A stretch of 64,000 nt of DNA from Sphingobacterium athyrii (GTDB lineage: Bacteria > Bacteroidota > Bacteroidia > Sphingobacteriales > Sphingobacteriaceae). This document shows positions 28,698 to 36,819 of this stretch, one piece after another (position 1 is the first letter of the stretch; each line of letters begins with the position of its first letter). The notes under the pieces were generated by a model that saw only the letters and a program-made list of their open reading frames with translations, was not told the origin of the DNA and searched no databases. The stretch covers positions 822,687-886,686 of the forward strand of contig NZ_QCXX01000003.1 in NCBI RefSeq assembly GCF_003071065.1, written 5' to 3'. Made by a program: the position numbers and the translations under genes.

Positions 28698-29327
28698 GTG
28701 GACAATGCTGAGAAATTTTTAAAACATTTAAAAGAAGCCCATAATGGTGACTTGAGGACATTTTTTAAGGCCTATGGGGTTTTGAGCAGCTTTAAGAAAA
28801 GTAAATCCGTTCGGATAGCTGTTGTAATCACAGTTTTTATTCAGGTTTTATTATTGTGTTCGGAAGGCGATTTATATGAGTTTTTAAGTCTTTTGATCGC
28901 TAAAAATCTGTCGATTATACCAAACGTACTCGGATTTGCAATAGGAGCTTATGCTTTATTGATTTCGGGATTTTCTGAGAAATTATTAGCTCGTATAGTT
29001 CTTACTGAAGAGTATGAGGAAACCGCTCAACCACAATTCAATAGTTTCCAGAAGACAAGTGCAATATTTGGAATGGCATTATTTGTTATGTCAATAGGTT
29101 TATTGTTGAACTATACTCTAAGTATTATCAACGACACAAATTTTTTTAATGCGTTTAGCATGAGTATAATATCTGCTAAAACTGTTAACTCGATTATAAT
29201 CTTTTTGTTAAATTTAGTTTCCATTTACTCGATATTATTGATATTCAATTCAGTCATTAATCTTTTTGCATTTTCACAATTTATAAGTGCAATAATGACA
29301 TTAGATAAAAATGAGTCTGATCAATAA
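28698..29327 (+). CDS. Four-helix membrane protein, partner of DUF4747-like gene
   Basis: The start is GTG, 2 bp after the previous stop. The 209-residue product has four membrane helices at about 37-57, 70-92, 122-145 and 163-190 (for example FGMALFVMSIGLLLNYTLSI), with cytoplasmic N-terminal helices (DNAEKFLKHLKEAHNGDLR). No enzyme motif is visible. With the DUF4747-like protein it forms a pair like Kiwa-type or similar membrane/soluble defence systems. A terminator-like hairpin follows. Confidence 0.65.
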   Translation: MDNAEKFLKHLKEAHNGDLRTFFKAYGVLSSFKKSKSVRIAVVITVFIQVLLLCSEGDLYEFLSLLIAKNLSIIPNVLGFAIGAYALLISGFSEKLLARIVLTEEYEETAQPQFNSFQKTSAIFGMALFVMSIGLLLNYTLSIINDTNFFNAFSMSIISAKTVNSIIIFLLNLVSIYSILLIFNSVINLFAFSQFISAIMTLDKNESDQ

Positions 29328-29340
29328 TTCATAGAACAGT

Positions 29341-29378
29341 CCCACTCATTTTGAAACTTGGAGGTTTCGTGAGTTGGG
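29341..29378 (+). terminator. Terminator of the two-gene unit
   Basis: CCCACTCATTTTGAAAC pairs imperfectly with GTTTCGTGAGTTGGG and is followed by ATTTTTT. Its stem resembles the hairpin at 30024-30064. Confidence 0.65.
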
Positions 29379-29511
29379 ATTTTTTAGATAGATATAGGGT
29401 AAGCTGTAAAGTAAATGTAGGGTATGATTTTATACAGTGATGAGCTTACTTTAATAGTTTTTCGCTGTGTTAGTTGCAGGGTAATAAAGTCCTACGATGG
29501 CCTCGAAACGC

Positions 29512-30000
29512 TTATTCTCGCTTATCAATGAACATATAATCGTTAACGTATTTACGGGTTGTTAGTTTTTCTAATATCCTTCTAGCTTTAGAGATTAATG
29601 AGTTGTTATTTTTCACATATTCATTTATTAATCTCCCTTTTTCAATGACCAAATAAACGCTTCGCTGGTAAACTGATCCGTACCCCGAATGAACGTACTT
29701 TATTAAGTCCCCTTGGTTGATTTTAATAGTACCCGAATACCAATCTGCAAATACTTTCTCTTGTTGTGGGAACAGATAGTCTAAACCAACATAATTATCA
29801 TGATCTAGGTGAGCCTTAAGGTCAATCAGATATAGTTTATTCTCTGAAAGTAACCACCCCGCCCTGTACCCTCTATTTAACGCAGTGGAGAGCATAACAA
29901 ACTTTATTGGGCGGTCATTAAGATATTTCGATAAAGGCTCGTTGCACATGCTGTGAGCGTTACCTTGATAATGTAGTATGTCTGATAATTGCGCTGTCAT
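29512..30000 (-). CDS. Hypothetical protein between related hairpins
   Basis: This 162-residue protein has ordinary composition and no signal peptide or membrane helix. Segments such as RAGWLLSENKLYLIDLKAHL and YVHSGYGSVYQRSVYLVIEK suggest a compact beta-rich fold. I recognise no family. It is placed alone, bracketed by hairpins with the same CCCACTCA stem. Confidence 0.5.
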   Translation of the reverse strand: MTAQLSDILHYQGNAHSMCNEPLSKYLNDRPIKFVMLSTALNRGYRAGWLLSENKLYLIDLKAHLDHDNYVGLDYLFPQQEKVFADWYSGTIKINQGDLIKYVHSGYGSVYQRSVYLVIEKGRLINEYVKNNNSLISKARRILEKLTTRKYVNDYMFIDKRE

Positions 30001-30023
30001 ATATGGTATAGCTTAAAGGCAAA

Positions 30024-30064
30024 ATCCCACTCAGGAAACTGTAAAAATTTCAAATGAGTGGGAT
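30024..30064. terminator. Hairpin after exported protein gene
   Basis: ATCCCACTCA pairs with TGAGTGGGAT around a 21-nt loop. It lies 40 bp past the stop of the exported-protein gene that ends at 30104. Confidence 0.6.
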
Positions 30065-30103
30065 AATTATAGGTAAAATGTAGGGGTTGAAAAATAGGGC
30101 TGC

Positions 30104-30679
30104 CTAATATTTTACTGATAATATATAATCATGCTTTAATTTTTCAAGTACTAAGCCCAGAGTCATGTGGCTATTATCAGCGCTTATATATACCAAATAA
30201 TTATTATTACCATTTAACGTATATACTGTCATACCATCAACCTCACCCTGACTCTCCAAAATAAATAATTCTTTGATAGATAGTTTCGGAATCTCTATTT
30301 TTAGATATTGGTCATTAATTATTTCCAGTGTGGAACCCTGTGAAAAGGAGCTAGATATAAATTCGCCATTCGATCTCTGTATTGTTTTAAAGCTTTCTAT
30401 CGTGTAAACGTTATTTCCTGTAGCTTGTAAATTTTTCTGTTTTTGGATCTCCAATGCCATTCTATCATTTTCTAATTTCTTTTCATACAGTTCGTATGTT
30501 TTGCGCTTGTACATCTCAGCTTTTAATTTTTCCTCCAATGATGGTTCAGCTGTATTATTGAAAGTTATTGGCTTTGAATTATCAACCGGCAAAGATTTAT
30601 ATGCCATAGATTTAAAGACAGATTGAGCGTTTACACTATAAGCAACAAATAGGCTTAGAATAATAAGTAAGTTTTTCAT
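30104..30679 (-). CDS. Exported hypothetical protein
   Basis: The 191-residue product starts with a signal peptide (MKNLLIILSLFVAYSVNAQ), followed by a KAEMYKRKTYELYEKKLEND helix and a beta-rich C-terminal half. No family recognised. It follows a lipoprotein gene by 17 bp and is probably in the same operon. Confidence 0.6.
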   Translation of the reverse strand: MKNLLIILSLFVAYSVNAQSVFKSMAYKSLPVDNSKPITFNNTAEPSLEEKLKAEMYKRKTYELYEKKLENDRMALEIQKQKNLQATGNNVYTIESFKTIQRSNGEFISSSFSQGSTLEIINDQYLKIEIPKLSIKELFILESQGEVDGMTVYTLNGNNNYLVYISADNSHMTLGLVLEKLKHDYILSVKY

Positions 30680-30696
30680 AAGTTATTTTTTATTAG

Positions 30697-31455
30697 CTAA
30701 TTTGCAGAACACTGATAAGAGTAAGTCGCCATTGCCCCACCGTTCTTTATACTTGTTACTTTCCCACTATTATCTTTTATATACGAGTAATTAAAGGTTG
30801 TAATAGGAGAATTTACTCCATACGATTGTTTTACACCAATGATTTCGTTCTTACCTTTTGAGCCAAAAAAGCCCTGTTCATATAAAACAGCATCTTCAAT
30901 ATAACCAACTGGCCCAAAACGTTCAAATGTATAACATACAGTTTCAGAGAAAGGTATACGAGACTTCTTCACATTGAATTCAGGAATAAATTTTTGAAAC
31001 GAGGAGTAAAAATTGACTTCCATTTTGGAGATATTACCGTTCTCATATTGAATAGATATATTTCGGTCTTCGCTCTTTATACTGGAAAGAAAGCCATTAG
31101 AATCATATATAAATGTATCGTCATATCGACCACCACTTTTCTTTGTAATTCTGCCATTATTTAACGTGTATATAAATAAGTCAGACGGTTTACCGTTAAA
31201 TACATCCTCGACATTTATACTATTGTTAGAATAGGAATAGATGTAACGGTGAGTAGCTGGATCAGTCCCCCCATAGGTCTTGGTTACAGCAGTTATTTTA
31301 CCATTCTTATCGTACTCGATTGTTGTTTTAGATGGATCTCCCGAATTGTTTATTTCGGTTAGGAGACATTTGGACTCCTTCTGTTCAGGAGTATCATTTT
31401 TTGAGCAAGATACCAGCGACAATATGAATATTGCGCCAAGTAATGATCTTTTCAT
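30697..31455 (-). CDS. Lipoprotein with YD-like repeats (DUF4595-like)
   Basis: A lipoprotein signal (MKRSLLGAIFILSLVSCSKN) precedes repeats of the type YDKNGKITAVTK, YSYSNNSINVEDVFNG and YDSNGFLSSIK, the pattern of Bacteroidota lipoproteins related to DUF4595 and RHS/YD sequences. It would be anchored in the outer membrane or periplasm. The role is unknown; this is unusual cargo for a small element. Confidence 0.65.
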   Translation of the reverse strand: MKRSLLGAIFILSLVSCSKNDTPEQKESKCLLTEINNSGDPSKTTIEYDKNGKITAVTKTYGGTDPATHRYIYSYSNNSINVEDVFNGKPSDLFIYTLNNGRITKKSGGRYDDTFIYDSNGFLSSIKSEDRNISIQYENGNISKMEVNFYSSFQKFIPEFNVKKSRIPFSETVCYTFERFGPVGYIEDAVLYEQGFFGSKGKNEIIGVKQSYGVNSPITTFNYSYIKDNSGKVTSIKNGGAMATYSYQCSAN

Positions 31456-31510
31456 AAAATCTAATATAATTTGGAACCGATCTGTCCCTATTCGGTTGGT
31501 TAATAAAACA

Positions 31511-31597
31511 AAAGCGTGGGACGTAACCTAGAGCTGTTGCCGGAAGAGGCGCCTAGGAAGGCCTTACACAAACAACAGATAGGTACGCCCCACGCTA
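31511..31597 (-). ncRNA. Candidate structured RNA or DNA hairpin
   Basis: AGCGTGGG (31512-31519) is inverted as CCCCACGCT (31588-31596). Further in, ACCTA pairs with TAGGT, CTGTTG with CAACAG, and AAGAGGC nearly with GCCTT, so almost the whole 87 nt folds into one long bulged stem. On the minus strand a T-rich run (TTTTGTTTTATT) follows the stem. The type (ncRNA, oriT or recombination site) is undecided. Confidence 0.4.
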
Positions 31598-31832
31598 ATA
31601 TATAGCGTAGAACGTCACCTTTTCTGTCCTTGCTGTGTAATTCAGAGAGTTTCCTAGGCTATCTTCTTACAAGAACTTTAAGCTAACGCTTTATTTCTTC
31701 AATATGTCTTTGTGCAAAAATAGACAATAAAATATATATCTGTCCAGTAAAATTAAAAGAATCTTTAACACCGAGCGGAAACCGCCAGTAGTTTCAAGCG
31801 ATGGTGTTATAGATTCTCTGATATGTTCGTTA
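31598..31832. other. Spacer with repeats of the structured region
   Basis: GCGTAGAACGTCACCT (about 31604-31619) is a near-direct repeat of GCGTGGGACGTAACCT in the hairpin, and TTCCTAGGC (about 31649) is an exact inverse of GCCTAGGAA within it. No ORF recognised. Confidence 0.4.
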
Positions 31833-32030
31833 CTATCGCCTTAATACTGCGTTTATCGTCAGCACAATGAATCCAATTGTAAATACGACCAACATAACAA
31901 TAAAGATAAATGACAATACCGCACTGATTACTTTTATAACGATCTGCATAGTAACAACAAATGCTATAATAGCCAATACCCATCCGATTACGGACATTAA
32001 CATCGACCCAAATGATCTTGTAGTTTTCAT
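31833..32030 (-). CDS. Small two-helix membrane protein
   Basis: The 65-residue frame has two membrane helices (LMSVIGWVLAIIAFVVTM and IFIVMLVVFTIGFIVLTI) and basic ends. It lies 19 bp downstream of the RadC-like gene in the same direction. Family unknown. Confidence 0.5.
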   Translation of the reverse strand: MKTTRSFGSMLMSVIGWVLAIIAFVVTMQIVIKVISAVLSFIFIVMLVVFTIGFIVLTINAVLRR

Positions 32031-32049
32031 AATGATATATTTTAAATGG

Positions 32050-32511
32050 TTACAAGTCTCCGTTGTCTTTCATACTTAGGTATGAATGTGGAGTAAGGAT
32101 AATATGGTCACACACCTCGATATCCAAGACTTTGCCTGCTTCCAAAGCCTTATTCGTAACCAGGCGGTCAGCCGAGCTTGGAATAAGTTTGCCTGATGGA
32201 TGGTTGTGTGCTAAGATGATTTTGGAAGCAGATGCCGTGAGTGCAATGGAAAAGATTACTCGCATATCCACCATAACAGCATCTTTCCCTCCCATTGCAA
32301 TATTTACTATACCCAAAACATGATTAGCATTGTTCAGGAGTATGATTTTAAACTCTTCCAAAAATTGCATTATTCCTGTATCCCATTGCGATAACAACAA
32401 TTTATAGGCATCTGATGATTTTGTAATAATTGGGCGTTCTGAGAGCTTAAAATCGGGTAAATATTGGATTTTAATCTCCGATACTTTTAAGTTTTTCTTT
32501 AGATTTTCCAT
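32050..32511 (-). CDS. RadC-like JAB-domain protein
   Basis: The 153-residue protein is the JAB/MPN metalloprotease-like domain of RadC/UPF0758 proteins. The metal-binding set is visible: E near residue 53, H102-N-H104-P-S-G and D115. It lacks the N-terminal HhH part of chromosomal RadC, as is usual for copies on mobile elements. The function on such elements is not established. Confidence 0.85.
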   Translation of the reverse strand: MENLKKNLKVSEIKIQYLPDFKLSERPIITKSSDAYKLLLSQWDTGIMQFLEEFKIILLNNANHVLGIVNIAMGGKDAVMVDMRVIFSIALTASASKIILAHNHPSGKLIPSSADRLVTNKALEAGKVLDIEVCDHIILTPHSYLSMKDNGDL

Positions 32512-33128
32512 GAGTTTAGAGGTTTGTTAATAAAATGAATCTCCTCAGGATAGCTGGAGGGGGATTGTTGATGGATAGGCTGTGCGTACCCTAAAATATA
32601 GGCTTAGGGGTTATTAGAAAATTGCTGTTTTAAAAATTATATAATTTATAAAATCAAAAATTTTTGGATGGAAAGTCATTATAATGTCATCGGAGGGTTT
32701 GAATTGCACTTGTAGGAGGTAGTCACCTTAATAATGGCTTTAAAATTTCACAAATTCAATTAAGTCTCATAAAATTAAGTAGTTGTCATTTAGGCCGATT
32801 TAACAAAATAGTCTTAAAGGGCTTCTGTATGAAGCACGTTGATCATTTACTAAACTTAGATGCGCGTGGTGCGGGAAAATTTTGCGGCTTTGGGCAGTTT
32901 TTCTGAATGTCGGTACTTTTTGAGTACATCAACGTGCGCTGATATTTTTTGAAAATTTGTATCAGTAGGTTTCAAAACTTTTACCATTTAAAAGAACGTC
33001 TCAATAGTTCTTAAGGGTAATTTGCTTCACTTATTATTTTAGATGGGTATAATTTGTCAATAATTTCATCCTCGATTTTTCAGGTATATAACCCCCAATT
33101 TTTCGAGGATGAAAATTGAGCCTATAGA
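32512..33128. other. 600-bp non-coding region with inverted repeats
   Basis: No ORF is supported. GCACGTTGAT (32834-32843) is exactly inverted at 32928-32937 (ATCAACGTGC) around an 84-bp spacer that is G-rich compared with its surroundings. A strong hairpin lies at 33064-33114. The region could hold an origin or transfer site of the element. Confidence 0.45.
33064..33114. terminator. Hairpin after helicase-like gene
   Basis: TTTCATCCTCGA and TCGAGGATGAAA form a perfect 12-bp stem with a 27-nt loop, ending 15 bp from the stop of the helicase-like gene. Confidence 0.6.
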
Positions 33129-34943
33129 TTAATCGTTAAATTTTTTACCAATCAAAAGCCTGCATTTGGGATATGGTTTCGATTTTATAGAGCCTAATTC
33201 AAAAAAACGTTCTAATTCACCAACCTCTCGCTTAAATGTTAATCCATATTTTTCATTAAGTCTATAAAATACATCTAACAACTCTTTTTGTGGATAATAT
33301 TTCCCCACTTCAAAATTCATATTTAATTCCTTTCGGAAGCCTATGTTTTCAAGTCCCAATTCTTTGTTAAATTTTTGCAGCTCTTTGGAGATTAAAGCTT
33401 TGCTATAACCATATTGGACTAATCGTTCATACCCCAATATTTCGTATGCATCCACGATGAACGGATGTCTCTTTTTTACTTCTTGATAAATATCCGGTCT
33501 ATTATCAAAAGCTAACCACGAATTAGGATATTCGTTTGAAATTTCCTCTAAAATATCTGCAACTTTTGTAACTACTTCGTGAAATGAATATTTAAAGTCT
33601 AAATTATTAGTATAGATACTTTTGAACTCAAACTGCATATTTCTAAACGTAGCATTAAAGTATCTTTTAATCTTATCGTTCTCAAATATCATTTTCAAAT
33701 TGTCGATGGATAGATAATAACCTTTTTTGATTTCGCTCAAAAGAAAATTGTCATGTAGAAAATGATTGAATCTCTTTCCGTTACCACCATCTATATAGAA
33801 GCGTGAATAATAAATTTTTGACAATAACTCTGAAATAACATCTTTAGCTAATTCAGTAGTCGTAGTATCTCGAAGCGTTTCAATTGTTCTATATACTTGT
33901 TTATTTGTCTCCAAAAAAATATTTGCTTCACTAGGTGTCAAATAAGGCATGTCATTTTTAAAATTTGTTATTTGCGTTAATGATTCAAAACCGTTTCTAA
34001 ATCTTCCTGCTATTTGTACCATATCCGAGTATGGATCTAGGAGTGAATGAAGTGCAATATTTAAATCTGTTAAAAAGACCACATGGGGTTTGTAATCTAA
34101 ATATATATCAACTGCGGAATAGAATCGTGAAGTAAAGAAATTAAATCTTTTCATTTTAGATGTTGCTATATCTGTACTAACAGTCAGGCGATTTTTCCTT
34201 ATTTTATCCTCTCCATTTTCAGAGCAAAATACAGTTGATTCTGAACCTATTCCTAATTCTGAAATCAATGATACTATACCATCTATTGAATTGAAGAAAA
34301 TGCATATGGGTGTCTCGTCTTTTTCTAAGGAAAGATCATCAATAAATGATTTAAATGCTGATTTGGGATTTATCGTTGTAATGATATCTAACGAATTGCT
34401 AAAATCATAGTCCGGTATTATTTCCATGATTTCGAATGTGTTATCAAAGCGATCATCGGATATTTCTCTTGCAGTCGCGGATATAAATGCTTTGTTTTTA
34501 AATGAGAAAAAATCTTCTAAAGGCAAAGCAATACTTTCCCTGAAATCAATATCAGTGGTTATCCTATCACATTCATCAAATAATAAAAAGAAGTCCTCAT
34601 AAAGCTCATAGCCTATTTCCTCTATGGCTTGTTTAACTTTGTTAAAAGATTCTGGAGTAGTAAGAATCTTTTTGAATTCAATTGTATCGTTTAATAAATA
34701 TGCTTTAATATCAGGGGAATAAATTCCTTCCAAAACGCCAAGTACATCCTTATATTTTGTTCTTTTCCCTTTAATAACGGGAACATTAGGCTCGACAATA
34801 ATTGAATGCCTAGGATAAGTTAATTCTAAAGTGGTTGCACCAATATTAGTTACTGTTTTATGGATAATAACATTTGAGGGTATCACTTCGAGAACATCCC
34901 CTAAATATTGGCCTAATCCTATTTTTAAAAATGATTTTTTCAT
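33129..34943 (-). CDS. Superfamily 2 helicase-like protein with altered Walker A
   Basis: The 604-residue protein shows helicase motifs: a Walker-B DECD (residues 123-126), SATAR (155-159, motif III), and a C-terminal QIAGRFRNG (motif VI). The Walker A position has TNIGATTLEL (about 32-41), which lacks the GKT lysine. Nucleotide use is therefore uncertain. In Bacteroidota elements such proteins sit near the replication or excision module. A hairpin follows the gene. Confidence 0.65.
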   Translation of the reverse strand: MKKSFLKIGLGQYLGDVLEVIPSNVIIHKTVTNIGATTLELTYPRHSIIVEPNVPVIKGKRTKYKDVLGVLEGIYSPDIKAYLLNDTIEFKKILTTPESFNKVKQAIEEIGYELYEDFFLLFDECDRITTDIDFRESIALPLEDFFSFKNKAFISATAREISDDRFDNTFEIMEIIPDYDFSNSLDIITTINPKSAFKSFIDDLSLEKDETPICIFFNSIDGIVSLISELGIGSESTVFCSENGEDKIRKNRLTVSTDIATSKMKRFNFFTSRFYSAVDIYLDYKPHVVFLTDLNIALHSLLDPYSDMVQIAGRFRNGFESLTQITNFKNDMPYLTPSEANIFLETNKQVYRTIETLRDTTTTELAKDVISELLSKIYYSRFYIDGGNGKRFNHFLHDNFLLSEIKKGYYLSIDNLKMIFENDKIKRYFNATFRNMQFEFKSIYTNNLDFKYSFHEVVTKVADILEEISNEYPNSWLAFDNRPDIYQEVKKRHPFIVDAYEILGYERLVQYGYSKALISKELQKFNKELGLENIGFRKELNMNFEVGKYYPQKELLDVFYRLNEKYGLTFKREVGELERFFELGSIKSKPYPKCRLLIGKKFND

Positions 34944-35008
34944 GTTTGTAATTTTGAAGTAGTAAAGATTAATTAAGAGAGCAGTTTTTCTGCTCTCTTA
35001 TGGGTTAA

Positions 35009-35488
35009 TTAATGAGAAGCTTTTAATTCATGTGCTTTTTTGATTAAATCATCAAAATTTAGATCGAAACTAAAAGCATTAGTTTTGACTGCTTTTAAGA
35101 GAGTGTCCATCCCATCAATTAATACTAATCTGAAGGTCTCACGAAAGTTATAAGGGCCATAGGTTATTTCAAATGCTTTAAATCCGGTATCTCTTACTTG
35201 GTATTGATATGAGCTTCTTTTTTCAAGTTTCTCGTTGGCAGAAACTACGTTGAATAATACTTTAAAATCTTCTTCGTAAGATTGCGGTAATTCAAGTATA
35301 TTTTGGATAAATGTTTCAGGTCGGAAATATCCTTTGGGATTATCCTTGGTAACAAAGATATTTTCGCTGTTTATCACTTTTTTGAGACCTATCATGTGGC
35401 CTTCATTCTCTTCTTGGCGTTTAAGACGAGCCAATTGCATTAGTTCTGCTCCAGTCATGTTATTAGAGTTTTTATTTGTATTTTTCAT
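35009..35488 (-). CDS. Hypothetical element protein
   Basis: I start this at the ATG at 35488 (MKNTNKNSNNMTGAELMQLA); the longer frame from 35566 would run through a terminator hairpin. The 159-residue product is helical in its first half (QLARLKRQEENEGHMIGLKK) and has a YQYQVRDTGFKAFEITYGPY segment. It lies 65 bp upstream of the helicase-like gene and is probably co-transcribed with it. No family recognised. Confidence 0.55.
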   Translation of the reverse strand: MKNTNKNSNNMTGAELMQLARLKRQEENEGHMIGLKKVINSENIFVTKDNPKGYFRPETFIQNILELPQSYEEDFKVLFNVVSANEKLEKRSSYQYQVRDTGFKAFEITYGPYNFRETFRLVLIDGMDTLLKAVKTNAFSFDLNFDDLIKKAHELKASH

Positions 35489-35536
35489 ATTTCTGAATAA
35501 ATGACAACGACCTCTGTTTTCTGCAGCAAACAAAAA

Positions 35537-35564
35537 GCCCCTGTCTGTTTTATCAAACAAGGGC
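35537..35564 (-). terminator. Terminator of the 361-residue protein gene
   Basis: On the minus strand GCCCTTGTTTGATA pairs with AACAGACAGGGGC and is followed by TTTTTG. It lies about 100 bp past the stop at 35669. Confidence 0.65.
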
Positions 35565-35668
35565 ATTAACGCTCGTGGTTAAACAACTTCCCTTGTTTGT
35601 GTTACAAAGGAAGCTATATTATGCACCAGCACTTTTTGCTATTTTTTTATTGAATCACTGGGAGCTGA

Positions 35669-36754
35669 TTAAGAGTGAGTATAATTTTTAAGCAGTCCCT
35701 CTTTAGAAATAAGATTCATCCTATTGGGCAAAATTGGGGCATCAATCCATTCGGGAAGCGATTCCATATATTTAATTCGGCTATCCCTGTCCTTATGGCT
35801 GTTAACGAGATCGAGGGAAATAAATCCAAACCAGCTCAATAACATATAGGCGAGCAATTGGCTTTCCCGCTCGTCCAGTTCTTTTTCATTGAATGTTAAT
35901 TTTTCATCCTTGACGTATTGTCTCACGAGCTTGCTGATCAAACCCTTAAAAACAGCTTTCTTACTCGGCTGTTTCCCCTTTGTTTCTTTTTCCACTACCG
36001 GACGGATTTTTTCGAACTCTTGATTTACAAATCTATAACTGATGGATTCGGCAGTAAACGCTGTAAACTTCAACGAGTCTATGTAGGCATTGGGTATATG
36101 TAAGATATCATCCAACAGCTCATCTATAAGTATATCCGATATCTTTCTCATTATAGAAGGATCTTGTATCTCCACTTGATTTTCCTTTACTAAATAGCTT
36201 TTCATTTTTCCTTGCCCAATATCACGCTGTTCGGTTTTGTCGATCGTGATTTTGTTGTTGTCAAATCCTTCCTCTCTAAATAGTAAGAGGTTCTTCAGAT
36301 CCTTTAATAGGTCGTAAGCCCTTTTAAGAAAAATTTCATCGTGATCATTTGCTCCTTTGTCCGACATATTTTCTCCTACGTGGCGTGCAAAGTAGTATTG
36401 GTAGTCATGGATACAATACTGATAGACGATACCGGCCAAAGTTTGAACTGCAATTCGCTCGGTGCTGTTTAGGTTGTCAAGATTAATAATTTCTAATACC
36501 TGTGTAGGATTATTATCGCTGTCAAATTTGACAAATTGGTTCGTGACGATGTCCCTAAGGATACTTATCTGTGCATCGTTATCCTCGCTTATCCGTTCGA
36601 CTTCTTCCATAAAGGTTGGGTAACTGTCTGGAGGTTTCTGTGAATTAAGGGCTTCTGATATCTTGTGGTATTTGTAAAGGATATTTTCAATGTACCCTAG
36701 GTTCATTTTGAATTGAGCAGGTGCATATCCGTTCTGTTGTGTATTATCTTTCAT
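35669..36754 (-). CDS. Hypothetical element protein
   Basis: The 361-residue protein is largely helical, with no signal peptide or membrane helix. Segments include NLDNLNSTERIAVQTLAGIV and LTFNEKELDERESQLLAYML. I recognise no family. It lies between the recombinase gene and the replication-type genes, so it may be a regulator or replication partner, but there is no direct evidence. It has its own terminator. Confidence 0.55.
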   Translation of the reverse strand: MKDNTQQNGYAPAQFKMNLGYIENILYKYHKISEALNSQKPPDSYPTFMEEVERISEDNDAQISILRDIVTNQFVKFDSDNNPTQVLEIINLDNLNSTERIAVQTLAGIVYQYCIHDYQYYFARHVGENMSDKGANDHDEIFLKRAYDLLKDLKNLLLFREEGFDNNKITIDKTEQRDIGQGKMKSYLVKENQVEIQDPSIMRKISDILIDELLDDILHIPNAYIDSLKFTAFTAESISYRFVNQEFEKIRPVVEKETKGKQPSKKAVFKGLISKLVRQYVKDEKLTFNEKELDERESQLLAYMLLSWFGFISLDLVNSHKDRDSRIKYMESLPEWIDAPILPNRMNLISKEGLLKNYTHS

Positions 36755-36819
36755 AAATTATGCGAAAGGGTGAGATACAATCTTGCCTAAATTATTACAA
36801 AATTGGCTCACCCTATATT

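Noticed and set aside
31511..31597. attC site or retron RNA
   Set aside because: It lacks the AAC/GTT boxes of the cassette spacers and no reverse transcriptase gene is nearby.
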